A stretch of 64,000 nucleotides of DNA from Rhodococcus spongiicola (GCF_004011835.1 NZ_RKLN01000001.1:682001-746000), one strand, 5' to 3'. Counted from the first letter of the stretch, positions 1 to 9,877 are shown. Translations and numbers: made by a program. The notes: generated by a model not told the origin, from the letters alone.

Positions 1-72
1 ACGCGCGCGGCCCACGGAAGTGCGCGTTCCACGGAGCCGAAGGGTCCGAACGCTCCAACCCTACGCCGAAGC

Positions 73-108
73 GGTGCTGCTCCACGGCCCCGGCCGCGGA
101 GCAGCACC
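73..108. terminator. Hairpin downstream of the DAHP synthase gene
   Basis: Perfect inverted repeat with 11-bp arms (73-83 and 98-108) and a GC-rich loop, just past the stop of the leftward DAHP synthase gene. No long T tract follows, which is common for actinobacterial terminators. The remaining bases of 1-143 show no recognisable gene. Confidence 0.55.
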
Positions 109-143
109 AAGGAGAGCGCGACCGCGCGTCCGTCGTCCTCGAA

Positions 144-1226
144 TCACGCGCCCTGGCGGCGGGAGGCGACGGCCTCGGCGAGACGCTCGAGCGTCGCCGC
201 GGTGGTGTTCCAGTCGATGCATGCGTCGGTGATCGACTGACCGTAGGTGAGTTCGTCGCTGCGCCCGAGGGTCAGGTCCTGGCGTCCGGCCTCGATGAAG
301 CTCTCGAGCATGATGCCGACGATGTCCCTGTCACCGGCCGCGACGCGCTCGGCGACGTCGGCGGCGACGTCGACCTGCTTGTTGTGGTCCTTGCGGCTGT
401 TGCCGTGGCTGGCATCGATGACGACCCGCCGCGGCAGATCGGACTTGCGCAACCGCGCCATCGTGTCAGCGACGGTGGCGGCGTCATAGTTAGGCCCATC
501 GGTGCCGCCGCGCAGGATGACGTGGCAGTCGGGGTTGCCGACGGTTTGGATCAGTGCTGCCTGGCCCTCGAGGTCGGTGCCGGGGAACACGTGGCTCGCC
601 GCCGCGGCGCGAACGCCGTCGACGGCCACCTGGACGTCGCCCTCGGTGGAGTTCTTGATCCCGACGGGCATCGACAGCGCACTGCACAGCTGGCGGTGAA
701 CCTGGCTGGCCGCGGTGCGGGCGCCGATCGCACCGTAGGTGACCAGATCGGCAATGTACTGCGGCATGATCGGGTCGAGGAACTCGCAGCCGACGGGCAG
801 GCCGAGTCCGGAGATGTCGAGCAGCAGCTTGCGACCGATCCGCAGGCCGGTGTTGATGTCGTAGGTGCCGTCGAGGTGCGGATCGTTGAGCAGCCCCTTC
901 CACCCGAGCGTGGTGCGCGGCTTCTCGAAGTAGACGCGCATGACGATCTGCAGGTCGTCTCGCAACTCCTCGGCCTTCGCCGCGAGTCGGCGCGCGTAGT
1001 CCATCGCTGCCTCGGGGTCGTGAACCGAGCACGGGCCGACCACCACGATGAGGCGGTCGTCGCCCCCATCCAGGATGTTGATCGTGTCGGCACGCCCGGA
1101 GCGAACGGTGGCCGTTGCCACCTCGTCAGGGGTGTGCTCGGCACGCACGACGGACGGCGCCACGAGCGGGCTGATGCTGACGGTGCGCTGATCGTCGAGG
1201 CGCTGGTCGTTGGTGAGAACTGTCAT
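144..1226 (-). CDS. aroF: 3-deoxy-7-phosphoheptulonate (DAHP) synthase, type I
   Basis: Condenses phosphoenolpyruvate with erythrose-4-phosphate, the first step of the shikimate pathway, in the cytosol. The 360-residue length fits the AroF/AroG/AroH (type I) family. Visible motifs are GPCSVHD (residues 64-70, with the family's metal-binding Cys), EKPRTTLGWKG (101-111, substrate-binding Lys/Arg) and a late DASHGNSRKDH segment carrying the metal His. An ATG start lies behind an AGGA-type ribosome site. Upstream on the same strand are an aromatic-rich leader peptide and a hairpin, so expression is probably attenuated by aromatic amino acids. Which aromatic amino acid inhibits the enzyme cannot be read from sequence. 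The symbol follows the corynebacterial aroF precedent. Confidence 0.95.
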   Translation of the reverse strand: MTVLTNDQRLDDQRTVSISPLVAPSVVRAEHTPDEVATATVRSGRADTINILDGGDDRLIVVVGPCSVHDPEAAMDYARRLAAKAEELRDDLQIVMRVYFEKPRTTLGWKGLLNDPHLDGTYDINTGLRIGRKLLLDISGLGLPVGCEFLDPIMPQYIADLVTYGAIGARTAASQVHRQLCSALSMPVGIKNSTEGDVQVAVDGVRAAAASHVFPGTDLEGQAALIQTVGNPDCHVILRGGTDGPNYDAATVADTMARLRKSDLPRRVVIDASHGNSRKDHNKQVDVAADVAERVAAGDRDIVGIMLESFIEAGRQDLTLGRSDELTYGQSITDACIDWNTTAATLERLAEAVASRRQGA

Positions 1227-1281
1227 CTCGGTTCGGTTTCCTATTCTCAGGCCGACCCTCGAAGACTTGAAGAATCCCAGC

Positions 1282-1303
1282 GAGCCGGCCCGTCATCCGG
1301 CTC
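1282..1303 (-). promoter_or_regulatory. Candidate attenuator hairpin between leader peptide and aroF
   Basis: Inverted repeat GAGCCGG/CCGGCTC (1282-1288 and 1297-1303) lies between the leader stop and the aroF start. The end of the leader reading frame contains a CCGGCC-rich stretch that could pair with the same bases and form an alternative structure. A folding calculation would be needed to confirm mutually exclusive hairpins. The T content after the stem is modest. Confidence 0.5.
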
Positions 1304-1318
1304 TCGGGTGGGAGATTG

Positions 1319-1387
1319 TCAGCGCGCGGTTACGCCGACCGACCCACCCGGGGCCGGCCTGGTAAACCAGAAATAAGTCGCTGACAC
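1319..1387 (-). CDS. aroR: Aromatic amino acid leader peptide upstream of aroF (AroR-like)
   Basis: A 22-codon reading frame starts with GTG at 1387 and ends with TGA at 1319-1321. Residues 4-9 read TYFWFT: Tyr, Phe, Trp and Phe in consecutive codons, the control-codon run expected of a ribosome-mediated attenuator for a shikimate gene. A TAACGT -10 box ends exactly seven bases before the GTG, so the mRNA probably begins at the start codon (leaderless). A leader peptide gene (aroR) is reported upstream of aroF in Corynebacterium glutamicum; this is the apparent counterpart. An in-frame GTG three codons upstream is less likely because it overlaps the -10 box. Function is inferred, not tested. 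Confidence 0.78.
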   Translation of the reverse strand: MSATYFWFTRPAPGGSVGVTAR

Positions 1388-1394
1388 GCGGCCC

Positions 1395-1400
1395 ACGTTA
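1395..1400 (-). promoter_or_regulatory. -10 box of the leaderless aro leader transcript
   Basis: TAACGT on the minus strand, seven bases before the GTG of the leader peptide. No clear -35 hexamer is visible. The rest of 1401-1569, up to metE, holds no gene I recognise. Confidence 0.6.
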
Positions 1401-1569
1401 GCGGGTCCGGTTCGGCCACGCACCATCACCCCCGGCGAACGAGACAACGATCACAGCATCCACACGAGGTCACGATCGCTTCGTGATGGACGAGCGAGGG
1501 TCGACCGGCGCCTATGCTGGGCGGTGCAGATGGTTCGGCTGGCGCGGCCATGAGCAACCGGAGAGCAAC

Positions 1570-3846
1570 GTGACCCTCGCTTTCACCGCAACCGTGCTGG
1601 GCTCCCCGCGAATCGGGCCCCGTCGCGAACTCAAGAAGGCCGTCGAGTCCTACTGGGCCGGGAACCTCGACGCCTCTGCGCTCGAGTCGGTCGGCAGGGA
1701 CCTGCGCCGACGGACCTGGACCGAGCTCGTCGACGCCGGGATCGACTCTGTCCCCGTCAACACCTTCTCGTTCTACGACCAGATGCTCGACACCGCCGTG
1801 ATGCTCGGCGCGTTGCCCGAGCGGGTCTCCGGGATCGACAGCGAGTTGGATCGTTACTTCGCGGCCGCTCGCGGCACCACGACGATCGCGCCGCTCGAGA
1901 TGACGAAGTGGTTCGACACCAACTACCACTACCTGGTCCCCGAGATCACCCCCGCCAGCCGGTTCACGTTGAACGCGGCGAAGGTGCTCGGTGAGGTCGA
2001 GGAGGCCCTCGCGCTCGGCGTCCCGGCGCGCCCGGTCGTGATTGGACCGGTCACCTTTCTCCTGCTGTCGAAGTCCGACGACCGCGCGCCCCTGGACCAC
2101 CTCGACGACGTCGTGCCGCTGTATGCGGAACTGCTGGGACTCCTCGCCGACACCGGCGTGAAGTGGGTCCAGATCGACGAGCCCGCACTGGTCGCCGATC
2201 GCACGGCAGCCGAGCTGGAAGCGACCCGCTCGGTGTACGACCGACTCGCCGCGCTGAACCATCGTCCCGCGATCCTGGTCGCGTCGTACTTCGGTGATCT
2301 CGGTGATGCGCTGACCGCACTCGTCGAGACCGGTGTGGAGGGCATCGCCGTCGACCTCGTCGCCGGCTCACTCGACCACGTCGTCGCGACGCCGGGAATC
2401 GAAGGCAAGCACATCGCCGCCGGTGTCATCGACGGCCGCAACGTCTGGAGGAGCGATCTCGACGGCTCCCTGACTGCCCTCGAAACCCTCCGGGATCGTG
2501 CAGGTTCGGTAGCGGTTTCCACATCGTGCTCGCTGCTGCACGTGCCCTACACCCTCGACGGCGAGAACGGACTCGACCCCGCACTCCGGTCATGGCTGGC
2601 CTTCGGTTCCGAGAAGATCCGTGAGGTTGCGACGCTCGCGACCGCCGTGCGCTCGGGACATGCCGCGATCGGTGACCAACTCGCCCAGTCCCGTGCCGCG
2701 GCCGAGACGCGCGCCTCCGACCCGCGACTGCACGACAACGCGATCCGCGCACGGCTCGCCGCACTGACGGATTCGGAGCGCAGCCGGACCCCGGCACCGG
2801 ACCGTCGGACCGCACAGGATTCCGAGTTGTCCCTGCCGAAGTTGCCGACCACCACGATCGGCTCATACCCGCAGACGACCGCGATCCGAGTGGCACGCGC
2901 AGCCTTGCGCAAAGGTGAGATCGGCCAGGCGGAGTACGTGCGCCGGATGCGCGCCGAGATCGCCGACGTCGTTGCACTCCAGGAGGATCTGGGGCTGGAT
3001 GTGCTGGTCCACGGTGAGCCGGAGCGCAACGACATGGTGCAGTACTTCGCCGAGCAGTTCGACGGGTTCTTCGCGACCGCGAACGGTTGGGTGCAGTCGT
3101 ACGGCAGCCGGTGCGTCCGCCCACCGATCCTCTACGGCGACGTGCGCAGACCGAAACCGATGACCATCGAGTGGATCTCGTACGCGCAGTCGCTCACCGA
3201 CAAGCCGGTCAAGGCCATCCTCACCGGTCCGGTCACCATCCTCGCCTGGTCGTTCGTTCGCGACGACCAGTCCCTGGCGGAGTCGGCCGACCAGATTGCG
3301 CTCGCGATCCGTGACGAGACCGCCGACCTGGAGACGTCCGGAGTGAGGGTGATCCAGGTCGACGAGCCCGCGCTGCGCGAGTTGCTGCCGTTGCGCGCCG
3401 CCGACCAATCCGCCTACCTGGACTGGGCCGTGGGCGCGTTCCGGCTCGCGACATCTGGCGTCGCCGACACGACCGCAATCCACACCCATCTGTGCTACTC
3501 GGAGTTCGGCGACGTCATCGGTGCAATCGCGGGACTGGACGCGGACGTCACCTCGATCGAGGCGGCACGGTCGCACATGGAGGTCCTCGACGATCTCAAC
3601 GCCGTCGGCTTCGACCTGGGCGTCGGCCCCGGTGTCTACGACATCCACTCGCCGCGAGTGCCGTCGGTCGACGAGATCGCCGGTTCGCTGCGGGCCGCAT
3701 TGGGGGCCGTGCCGGCCGAACGCCTGTGGGTCAACCCGGACTGTGGCCTGAAGACCCGCCGACGAGCCGAGGTCGAATCGTCACTGCGCAACATGGTGGA
3801 CGCCGCACACTTGGTGCGCGCCGAGCACGGTTGGATCTCGACCTGA
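1570..3846 (+). CDS. metE: Cobalamin-independent methionine synthase
   Basis: Transfers the methyl group of 5-methyltetrahydropteroyl-triglutamate to homocysteine, the last step of methionine synthesis. The 758 residues match the family length. The N-terminal half opens with the [18 protein letters not shown] signature. The C-terminal half carries HTHLCYSEF and NPDCGLKTR, holding zinc-ligand His and Cys residues. The start is the GTG at 1570, preceded by GGAGAG, because family similarity begins there; the frame is open upstream to 1483 but without homology. Transcribed divergently from aroF. I see no cobalamin riboswitch in the upstream spacer, although metE genes often have one. Confidence 0.96.
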   Translation: MTLAFTATVLGSPRIGPRRELKKAVESYWAGNLDASALESVGRDLRRRTWTELVDAGIDSVPVNTFSFYDQMLDTAVMLGALPERVSGIDSELDRYFAAARGTTTIAPLEMTKWFDTNYHYLVPEITPASRFTLNAAKVLGEVEEALALGVPARPVVIGPVTFLLLSKSDDRAPLDHLDDVVPLYAELLGLLADTGVKWVQIDEPALVADRTAAELEATRSVYDRLAALNHRPAILVASYFGDLGDALTALVETGVEGIAVDLVAGSLDHVVATPGIEGKHIAAGVIDGRNVWRSDLDGSLTALETLRDRAGSVAVSTSCSLLHVPYTLDGENGLDPALRSWLAFGSEKIREVATLATAVRSGHAAIGDQLAQSRAAAETRASDPRLHDNAIRARLAALTDSERSRTPAPDRRTAQDSELSLPKLPTTTIGSYPQTTAIRVARAALRKGEIGQAEYVRRMRAEIADVVALQEDLGLDVLVHGEPERNDMVQYFAEQFDGFFATANGWVQSYGSRCVRPPILYGDVRRPKPMTIEWISYAQSLTDKPVKAILTGPVTILAWSFVRDDQSLAESADQIALAIRDETADLETSGVRVIQVDEPALRELLPLRAADQSAYLDWAVGAFRLATSGVADTTAIHTHLCYSEFGDVIGAIAGLDADVTSIEAARSHMEVLDDLNAVGFDLGVGPGVYDIHSPRVPSVDEIAGSLRAALGAVPAERLWVNPDCGLKTRRRAEVESSLRNMVDAAHLVRAEHGWIST

Positions 3847-3859
3847 TCGAGGTGGACGC

Positions 3860-4741
3860 CTACTCGCCGGCCAGTCCGGCGCGACGACGAGTCGCCTCGG
3901 TGATCGAGCACCAGTCCTGATCGGCCTGCCCGTGGGCGAGGGCGTCGAGGAACAGATCCTCGAGGACGCTACCGAAGGGCAGGCCCAACTGGGCCTCGCG
4001 GGCCTGGGACAGTGCCAGCCGAACGTCTTTGAGCCCCAACGCGAGCCGGAACCCGGCCGGCTCGTATCGGCGCTGAGAGATCATCTTGCCGTAGCCACCG
4101 TAGACCCTGCCAGGGAAGAGGCTGTCATTCATGACTTCCATCAGCAACTCGGGCGAACCGCCGACCTTCTCGGCCACCGTCGTCGCCTCGGCCATCGCCT
4201 GAATCGCATTCGCGATCAGGTAGTTTCCGAGGATCTTCACGGTGTTCGCCTGCTTGGCGTCGTCCCCGACCCGCCAGGTACGACGCCCGATCACGTCGAA
4301 AAGCGGGGCGACCTCATCGATCGCACCGGCATCTCCTGCGGCGACCACGGTCAGTTCCCCCGCCTCCGCCACCTCGGGCCGGCCGAACACCGGAGCCGCT
4401 ACGTAGGAGACGCCCTTTTCGTTCAGAGCGGCCTCGGCCTCCGCGGACATGCCGGGACTGACGGTGGCCAGATTGACGTGCACCGAACCGTGTTTTGCGG
4501 CTCGCAGCGACGACGTCGACAACACCGAGTCCGCGAACGCCCGATCGTCAGCGAGCGAGCTGACCACGACGGACTTGTGCAACACGGCGGACAGGTCAGG
4601 CGCCTCGGACGCTCCGGAATCGACGACACTCGCCGCCTTGCCGGGGCTACGGTTCCACACCGTCACGTCGTACCCGGCGCGAGCGATGTTGCGCGCCATG
4701 GGACGCCCCATCCTGCCCATTCCAAGGAATCCGATGTCCAC
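3860..4741 (-). CDS. NAD(P)-dependent beta-hydroxyacid dehydrogenase family protein
   Basis: Member of the 3-hydroxyisobutyrate / 6-phosphogluconate dehydrogenase-like family, 293 residues. The Rossmann motif GFLGMGRMGRP sits at the extreme N-terminus. The segment AKQANTVKILGN carries the lysine expected as catalytic base. The GTG start at 4741 has GGAGG five bases upstream and places the nucleotide-binding loop at residue 4; the ATG at 4813 would add an unrelated tail. Substrate is unknown; imine-reductase-type relatives are possible. It follows the acetyltransferase gene by 25 bp, so the two are probably co-transcribed. It converges on metE. Confidence 0.85.
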   Translation of the reverse strand: MDIGFLGMGRMGRPMARNIARAGYDVTVWNRSPGKAASVVDSGASEAPDLSAVLHKSVVVSSLADDRAFADSVLSTSSLRAAKHGSVHVNLATVSPGMSAEAEAALNEKGVSYVAAPVFGRPEVAEAGELTVVAAGDAGAIDEVAPLFDVIGRRTWRVGDDAKQANTVKILGNYLIANAIQAMAEATTVAEKVGGSPELLMEVMNDSLFPGRVYGGYGKMISQRRYEPAGFRLALGLKDVRLALSQAREAQLGLPFGSVLEDLFLDALAHGQADQDWCSITEATRRRAGLAGE

Positions 4742-4766
4742 GGCAACCTCCGGCCCGAAATCGCGG

Positions 4767-5342
4767 TCACACGGTTGGATCCACTGTAGCGCCGTGAGAT
4801 GGACAAGGTGCACCGTGATCCGCTGCCGGAATGCCCTGATTCAGGTCCAGCACCATCGTCCCGGGCAGGGTGTCGCCGCCTGCATCCACGAAGCCCAAGG
4901 ATTCGTACAAATTCCTTGCAGGATTGCCATCCTCGACGCTCAAACTGACACCCGCGTTTCCTCGACTACAGGCGACCGAGATTGCATCGTTCATGATTTC
5001 CCTGCCCAACCCCGAGCCACGTACAGACTCCTGTACACATACGCTCAACTCACCGATCTGGGGTTTCACGAATCCGTAGCCGGGATCCTCCGAGGGCAAG
5101 AAGACTATCCACACCACGCCAACCCAACGGGCGCGATGAAATGCAACTACTCCGAAGTCGCCCCGTTCCGGGACCACTGTGGCGTAGTGCGCGAACTCGG
5201 GGTTCGAAAGAACGTCGCGTTCGCGGAACCGCGCTTCGTTCCAATTGAGATTGATGAGCGTGGCTTCGAGGAGGATCGCCTCATCGCCCGACCGGAGGTC
5301 ACGCTTCCGCAGTCCGAGTCGACCACTAGCCGAATTCGACAT
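4767..5342 (-). CDS. GNAT family N-acetyltransferase
   Basis: About 191 residues with a single GNAT fold: the acetyl-CoA-binding loop VRGSGLGREIM and the closing NPARNLYESLGF motif are both visible. Such enzymes acetylate amines on small molecules or proteins; nothing here identifies the substrate. The start at 5342 is chosen because GGGAGGAA precedes it at normal spacing; the frame remains open to 5471 without family similarity. It probably leads a two-gene unit with the dehydrogenase downstream. Confidence 0.82.
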   Translation of the reverse strand: MSNSASGRLGLRKRDLRSGDEAILLEATLINLNWNEARFRERDVLSNPEFAHYATVVPERGDFGVVAFHRARWVGVVWIVFLPSEDPGYGFVKPQIGELSVCVQESVRGSGLGREIMNDAISVACSRGNAGVSLSVEDGNPARNLYESLGFVDAGGDTLPGTMVLDLNQGIPAADHGAPCPSHGATVDPTV

Positions 5343-5515
5343 CCAGGTTCCTCCCGCAGCGGAATTCTCATCATCGTGGACCGGAGATACCGGCAACCGA
5401 CTCGACCTCCATGGTGCGGAGGTTGTCGGCGAAACCTTATACGTCTCCGGTTCGATCCAGGTCGCCGCCAAGAACGGACGAGACGATCAGCAATTCGAAC
5501 CGCGGATACGACGAA

Positions 5516-5552
5516 GGGCGGGACAGGTGAATACGGCCCACCTGCCCCGCCC
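5516..5552 (-). terminator. Terminator hairpin after the Clp ATPase gene
   Basis: Stem of 14 pairs with one mismatch (5516-5529 with 5539-5552) and a nine-base loop, starting 16 bases past the clp stop codon. Confidence 0.7.
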
Positions 5553-5567
5553 CGACGGTCTCGCCTA

Positions 5568-7997
5568 TCAGCTGACGACGAGATCCAGTTCGTCGTCGGT
5601 GACCTTGACCGTGATCCGGCCGCCGGCGTCGAGGACGTCGTCGAGCAGCAGATCGGCGATCCGGTCCTCGACCTCACGCGCGATCGTCCTGCGCAGCGGG
5701 CGCGCCCCGAACTCGGGCTGGTGCCCTTGCTCGGCGATCCAGTCGACCGCATCGGGTGTGAACTCGATGTCGATGTCCTTGGCCCGCAGACGGTCCCGGC
5801 TCTCGCTGAGTAGCAGATCGGTGATCAGGTGCAGCTGCTGGGCCTCGAGCTTGCGGAAGATGACGATCTCGTCGATCCGGTTGAGGAACTCCGGCCGGAA
5901 CGACTCTCGCAGGCGGCCCATCACCCTGTCACGCAACGGCTTCTCGGCCGCAGCGGCGTCGCCAGTGGTGAAGCCCAGTGCTCCACCCTTGCTCGAGATG
6001 ATGTCCGATCCGAGGTTGCTGGTCATGATCAGGACGGTGTTCTTGAAGTCCACCGTCCGTCCCTGACCGTCGGTCAGCCGTCCGTCGTCGAGCACCTGCA
6101 GCAACACGTTGAACACGTCGGGGTGTGCCTTCTCGATCTCGTCTAGCAGGATCACCGAGTACGGGTGCCGTCGTACCTGTTCGGTGAGCTGGCCGGCCTC
6201 GCCGTAGCCGACGTAGCCGGGGGGCGCCCCGACCAGCCGGCTCGCGGTGTGCCGCTCGCCGAACTCACTCATGTCGAGCCGCAGCATCTTGCTCTCGTCC
6301 CCGAACAGCGAATGAGCCAACGCCTTCGCGAGCTCGGTCTTGCCGACACCGGTCGGACCCAAGAACAGGAAGCTGCCCACTGGTCGACGCGGATCGCCCA
6401 TACCGGTCCGGCTGCGCCGCACCGCCCGTGCGATCGCCTCGACCGCGTCTTCCTGCCCGACGACTCGCTGGTGCAGCTCGTCCTCGAGCCGGCGCAGGCG
6501 TTCCTTCTCCTGCCGCGTCATCTGGCTGGCCGGAATCCCGGTCGCCCGAGCGACGATCTCCGCGATGTCGTCCGCGGTCACCGATGGTGTCTCGACAGCG
6601 ATTTCACCTGTACGCGACTCGGCAAGACGCTGCTCGACCCCGGCGATCTCGTCACGCAGGTGCGACGCACGCTCGTACTGCTCGGCCTCGACCGCGGCTT
6701 CCTTGTCCTTCTCGAGCCGCGTGATCCGCTGCAGCAGGGCTTTCGCACCCTGGCCGGATACGCCGATTTGCAGTCGCTTTCGTGCTCCTGCCTGGTCGAG
6801 CAGGTCGATCGCCTTGTCCGGCAGGTAGCGGTCAGCGATGTAGCGCGACGACAGATCGACAGCGGCCGCGATCGCCTCGTCGGTGTACTGGACACGGTGA
6901 TGGTCCTCATATTGCTCACGCAGCCCGCTCAGGATCGCCTTGGCATCGTCGGGAGTCGGTTCGTTTACCGTCACCGGCTGGAACCGCCGTTCGAGCGCCG
7001 GATCCTTCTCGACGTGCTTGCGGTATTCGTCGAGCGTGGTCGCGCCGACGACGTGCACCTCGCCGCGGGCCAGCCTCGGCTTGAGAATGTTACCGGCATC
7101 CATCGCGCCCTCGCCGCCGGCTCCTGCACCGACGATCGTGTGGAGCTCGTCGATGAAGACGATCAACTGACCGTCCTGTGAGACGATCTCGTCGACCGCC
7201 TTGGTCAGCCGCTCCTCGAAGTCACCGCGGTAGCGGGTTCCGGACAGCATGCCCGCCAGATCCAGCTGAACGATCTTCTTGTCCGCCAAGGCCTCCGGAA
7301 CGTCGCCGCTCACGATCCGCTGCGCCAGTCCCTCGACGATGGCGGTCTTGCCGACACCGGCCTCTCCAACCAGGACCGGGTTGTTCTTGGTCCGTCGGGC
7401 CAAGATCTCGATGGCCTGCTCTATCTCCCCACTGCGGCCGATGACCGGGTCGACGCCGCCCGAGCGGGCGCGTTCGGTCAGGTCGGTACCGTACTTGTCG
7501 AGAGTGGGAGTACTCGAATCTTGCTGCGGCATGTCCGGACCCGAAGCAATCGCGGACTGCATCGATTCCGGTGTGACCCCCGCCGACGCCAGGACACGTC
7601 CCGCGGTCGAGTCACCACCCGAGACCAACGAGAGGAAAATGTGCTCGGGGTCGATATACGTCGAGCCCAGTGAACGAGCGATCTGGTGGGCCTCGAGCAG
7701 AGTCCGACGGCCTGCGGCCGTGACGGTCGGTGCGGTCGACACCGCTTCGCGACCTCGCGGTAGGCGCGCCTCCGCACTCTTCGAGATCGCCTCCGGATCT
7801 CCACCCACGCGCTTGACAATGTCACGCACAGGGTCCTTGTCCGCGGCTACGTACAGGATGTGCAGCGCGTCGAGACTCGTATCGCCCCGGCCGGCAGCGA
7901 ACCGCGCGGCGTCCGCCATCAACTGCTGAGTGTCGTTGCTCATGAGACGGGTGATGTCGATCCGGCCGGACCGTTCGGGCCCGAAGAATGCCTGCAT
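5568..7997 (-). CDS. ClpC-type AAA+ unfoldase subunit of Clp protease, HspR-controlled paralogue
   Basis: An 809-residue Hsp100 protein. Order: a divergent Clp N-domain (about 1-140), AAA+ module 1 with Walker A GEAGVGKT (about 211-218), a middle region with a UVR-type coiled coil (about 419-459), and AAA+ module 2 with Walker A GPTGVGKT (about 547-554). An LGF loop near 673 is the family's ClpP-docking tripeptide, so it should feed substrates to ClpP. The UVR segment and LGF loop favour ClpC over ClpB. The N-terminus is unlike the canonical ClpC1 start, so this is probably a second Clp ATPase. The start at 7997 has GGAGGAGG at good spacing; the ATG at 8042 lies upstream of the operator and is unlikely. 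Confidence 0.88.
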   Translation of the reverse strand: MQAFFGPERSGRIDITRLMSNDTQQLMADAARFAAGRGDTSLDALHILYVAADKDPVRDIVKRVGGDPEAISKSAEARLPRGREAVSTAPTVTAAGRRTLLEAHQIARSLGSTYIDPEHIFLSLVSGGDSTAGRVLASAGVTPESMQSAIASGPDMPQQDSSTPTLDKYGTDLTERARSGGVDPVIGRSGEIEQAIEILARRTKNNPVLVGEAGVGKTAIVEGLAQRIVSGDVPEALADKKIVQLDLAGMLSGTRYRGDFEERLTKAVDEIVSQDGQLIVFIDELHTIVGAGAGGEGAMDAGNILKPRLARGEVHVVGATTLDEYRKHVEKDPALERRFQPVTVNEPTPDDAKAILSGLREQYEDHHRVQYTDEAIAAAVDLSSRYIADRYLPDKAIDLLDQAGARKRLQIGVSGQGAKALLQRITRLEKDKEAAVEAEQYERASHLRDEIAGVEQRLAESRTGEIAVETPSVTADDIAEIVARATGIPASQMTRQEKERLRRLEDELHQRVVGQEDAVEAIARAVRRSRTGMGDPRRPVGSFLFLGPTGVGKTELAKALAHSLFGDESKMLRLDMSEFGERHTASRLVGAPPGYVGYGEAGQLTEQVRRHPYSVILLDEIEKAHPDVFNVLLQVLDDGRLTDGQGRTVDFKNTVLIMTSNLGSDIISSKGGALGFTTGDAAAAEKPLRDRVMGRLRESFRPEFLNRIDEIVIFRKLEAQQLHLITDLLLSESRDRLRAKDIDIEFTPDAVDWIAEQGHQPEFGARPLRRTIAREVEDRIADLLLDDVLDAGGRITVKVTDDELDLVVS

Positions 7998-8015
7998 TCC
8001 GCAGCCTCCTCCAAG

Positions 8016-8036
8016 ATTGAGTCTGATTGACTCATG
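8016..8036. promoter_or_regulatory. HAIR operator (HspR-associated inverted repeat)
   Basis: Matches the HspR operator CTTGAGT-N7-ACTCAAG at 12 of 14 fixed positions, with the correct seven-base spacer. It sits 19 bases upstream of the chosen clp start. HspR represses dnaK and clpB in streptomycetes and mycobacteria, so this Clp ATPase is predicted to be heat- or proteotoxic-stress inducible. Confidence 0.75.
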
Positions 8037-8173
8037 GAACATGCATCACGGAAATTCAATTCCCCGTTCGAAAAGGTGTGAGAGCCACCACAACCGGCGC
8101 ACCACCCGTCAACCGCGAGCACGCGCAGCGCATCCGCTCCCACAGATGGCGGTCGGTACGCAGATCCCAAGGC

Positions 8174-8956
8174 TCAGGCAACCGTGCCTTCCCCGGCTTC
8201 TTGCAGCAGCTGGGAGATGGTGTCGGCGGCGGCGCGCACCTCGCGACCCACCTTGTCTCGACCGCGCCCGAGCCGGAACTTGGGAGCGGAGACGTTAACC
8301 GCCGCAACGACACGGCCCCGCGAGTCGACGACCGGCGCCGCGGCCGCCACCAGACCGGCCTCGAACTCCTCTTCCGACCACGCATAACCCTGCCTTCTGG
8401 CGCGAGCGAGACGGGCGAGCATCTCGTCGATGTTTCGGGGGGACGCCGGTCCTGTCGGCTCGAACCGCGCGTCTTGCAGCAGTTGTCGGACCGCGGCGTC
8501 CGAGTGGCCCATCAGCAGGGCGTGCCCCGCGGAGGTCGAGTGCACCGGAGACGATCGCCCCACCCAACCGATCACCTGGATCATCGAGGGCCCATCCTCC
8601 GACAACACGGTCAGTACGTGGTCGCCCTGCAGCACCGAAAGGTGCGCCCGTTCGCCGATCCTCGACACCAACTGGCGCAGGATGGGGGCGGCGATGTTGA
8701 CCAGCCGGTGGTTGCCGGCCGACTCGGCGAGCGTGAACAGCCGCCAACCGAGCCGATACGCGAGCGTCTCCGGGTCCCGATCGACGAATCCGGCCTCAGC
8801 GAGGGTCTTCAGCGACCTCGACACCTGGCTCTTTTCTCGCCCCACCGCCCGCGCGACCTCCCCGACCCTCAGGCTGTCACCCTGGCTACCTGCCGCTCCC
8901 AGAGCGATCAGGATGTCGAGCGCTCGCTGCACACTCGTCGACGCTTCACTTGCCAT
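8174..8956 (-). CDS. IclR family transcriptional regulator
   Basis: About 260 residues: an N-terminal winged helix-turn-helix (RVGEVARAVGREKSQVSRSL, residues about 30-50) and a C-terminal IclR effector domain with the HSTSAGHALLMG and AVNVSAP segments. IclR proteins bind a small catabolic effector and repress or activate linked pathway genes. The start at 8956 is chosen by family length; no clear ribosome site is seen. An inverted repeat GTTGC-N7-GCAAC lies 42 bases upstream, and the same motif occurs twice between the divergent nitrilase and hydrolase genes. Autoregulation and control of the island are therefore likely. The effector is unknown. Confidence 0.92.
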   Translation of the reverse strand: MASEASTSVQRALDILIALGAAGSQGDSLRVGEVARAVGREKSQVSRSLKTLAEAGFVDRDPETLAYRLGWRLFTLAESAGNHRLVNIAAPILRQLVSRIGERAHLSVLQGDHVLTVLSEDGPSMIQVIGWVGRSSPVHSTSAGHALLMGHSDAAVRQLLQDARFEPTGPASPRNIDEMLARLARARRQGYAWSEEEFEAGLVAAAAPVVDSRGRVVAAVNVSAPKFRLGRGRDKVGREVRAAADTISQLLQEAGEGTVA

Positions 8957-8979
8957 GGTCGCCACTATGCGACACCGTG

Positions 8980-9014
8980 GCAACAGGAACAACTTCTGTT
9001 GCAGATAGTGCAAC
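8980..9014. promoter_or_regulatory. IclR operator at its own promoter
   Basis: Exact GTTGC-N7-GCAAC at 8998-9014, extended to six-base arms GTTGCA/TGCAAC. A partly overlapping inverted pair GCAACAG/CTGTTGC (8980-8986, 8996-9002) could make a second half-site arrangement. Confidence 0.65.
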
Positions 9015-9040
9015 GCTTTCGAGAAGGCAGAGGTCGCATG

Positions 9041-9877
9041 TCAGGGCGTGACCAGCGCCTCCGGGATGTCCGACGCGCAGCCGATCAAGGCGCTACGGTC
9101 GAGCCCCTCCGCGGCGAGCGCTTCGATCAGCATGAGCAATGCCTCCGGCGGCGGGGGACTGTCCGGTTGCCCCGCGTCGGAGGACAGGATGGTTCGGTCG
9201 TACCCGACCGTGCGCACCAGCGCCGCCAGTCGGGCGGCGTCCATGCCCCGCTGATGGAGTAGCTGGAAAGCGGTGATCTCGGCGAAGGCCCCGTGCTCGG
9301 TGAACGCCACAGCCTCGTGGGCACTCATCGCCGGGACTGTGTACGACGGGTGCGTCAACAGCAGACGCCGCACCCCCGCGGCCCGGGCTGCCGGGATCAA
9401 CCACGCGACCTCCTCTGTGCTGAGATGTCCGGTCGCCAACACGGCATCTGCCTCGGCGATCAGATCGAGCACCTGGAGCACCCGCTTCTCGACAGAATCG
9501 TCCACCGGTGGAATCGCGTAGGTCGTCGCGTCGAGGCCAGTGCGGGCGCAACACAGCCGCGGCAACCCGGCGGCATGCTGCGTATGGGCGTCCGCGGTGG
9601 GCATCCAGATCACCCGCGCCCCCATCATCAAGGCCGCTGCGACCGCCGCCGGGTTGATTCCACCGACGTGATGGTTGAGCGCCTGACCGCCGTAGACTTT
9701 CAGTCCGAGTCCGGCGTTGGCGGCCTGCGCACGGCCGGCGGTGCCGTCGTAGTGCCCCTTCAGAACGCAGCCGGAGAACCCGGCATCGGCGTACCAACGA
9801 AGAATCTGGGCGTCGTCACCACTGCGCTCCCAGACATCAGGGGCGGCGTGAACGTGCAGATCAAACATCTGAATCAA
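9041..9877 (-). CDS. DUF6282 family, amidohydrolase-like protein
   Basis: 278 residues with amidohydrolase/PHP-like metal-site features: MFDLHVHAAPDV at the N-terminus (HxH), GHLS, LLTHPSYT, and SSDAGQ near the C-terminus. This supports a TIM-barrel metal-dependent hydrolase acting on a C-N or C-O bond, but no substrate is assigned to the family as far as I know. The start overlaps the nitrilase-like gene's stop by four bases (ATGA), showing translational coupling. The pair probably catalyses successive steps. A second start three codons in (MFDLHV) is equally possible. Confidence 0.75.
   Translation of the reverse strand: MIQMFDLHVHAAPDVWERSGDDAQILRWYADAGFSGCVLKGHYDGTAGRAQAANAGLGLKVYGGQALNHHVGGINPAAVAAALMMGARVIWMPTADAHTQHAAGLPRLCCARTGLDATTYAIPPVDDSVEKRVLQVLDLIAEADAVLATGHLSTEEVAWLIPAARAAGVRRLLLTHPSYTVPAMSAHEAVAFTEHGAFAEITAFQLLHQRGMDAARLAALVRTVGYDRTILSSDAGQPDSPPPPEALLMLIEALAAEGLDRSALIGCASDIPEALVTP

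Noticed and set aside
1227-1569. Cobalamin riboswitch expected before metE
   Set aside because: No B12-box-like conserved sequence or large folded leader could be recognised; the spacer is mostly explained by the aro leader on the other strand.
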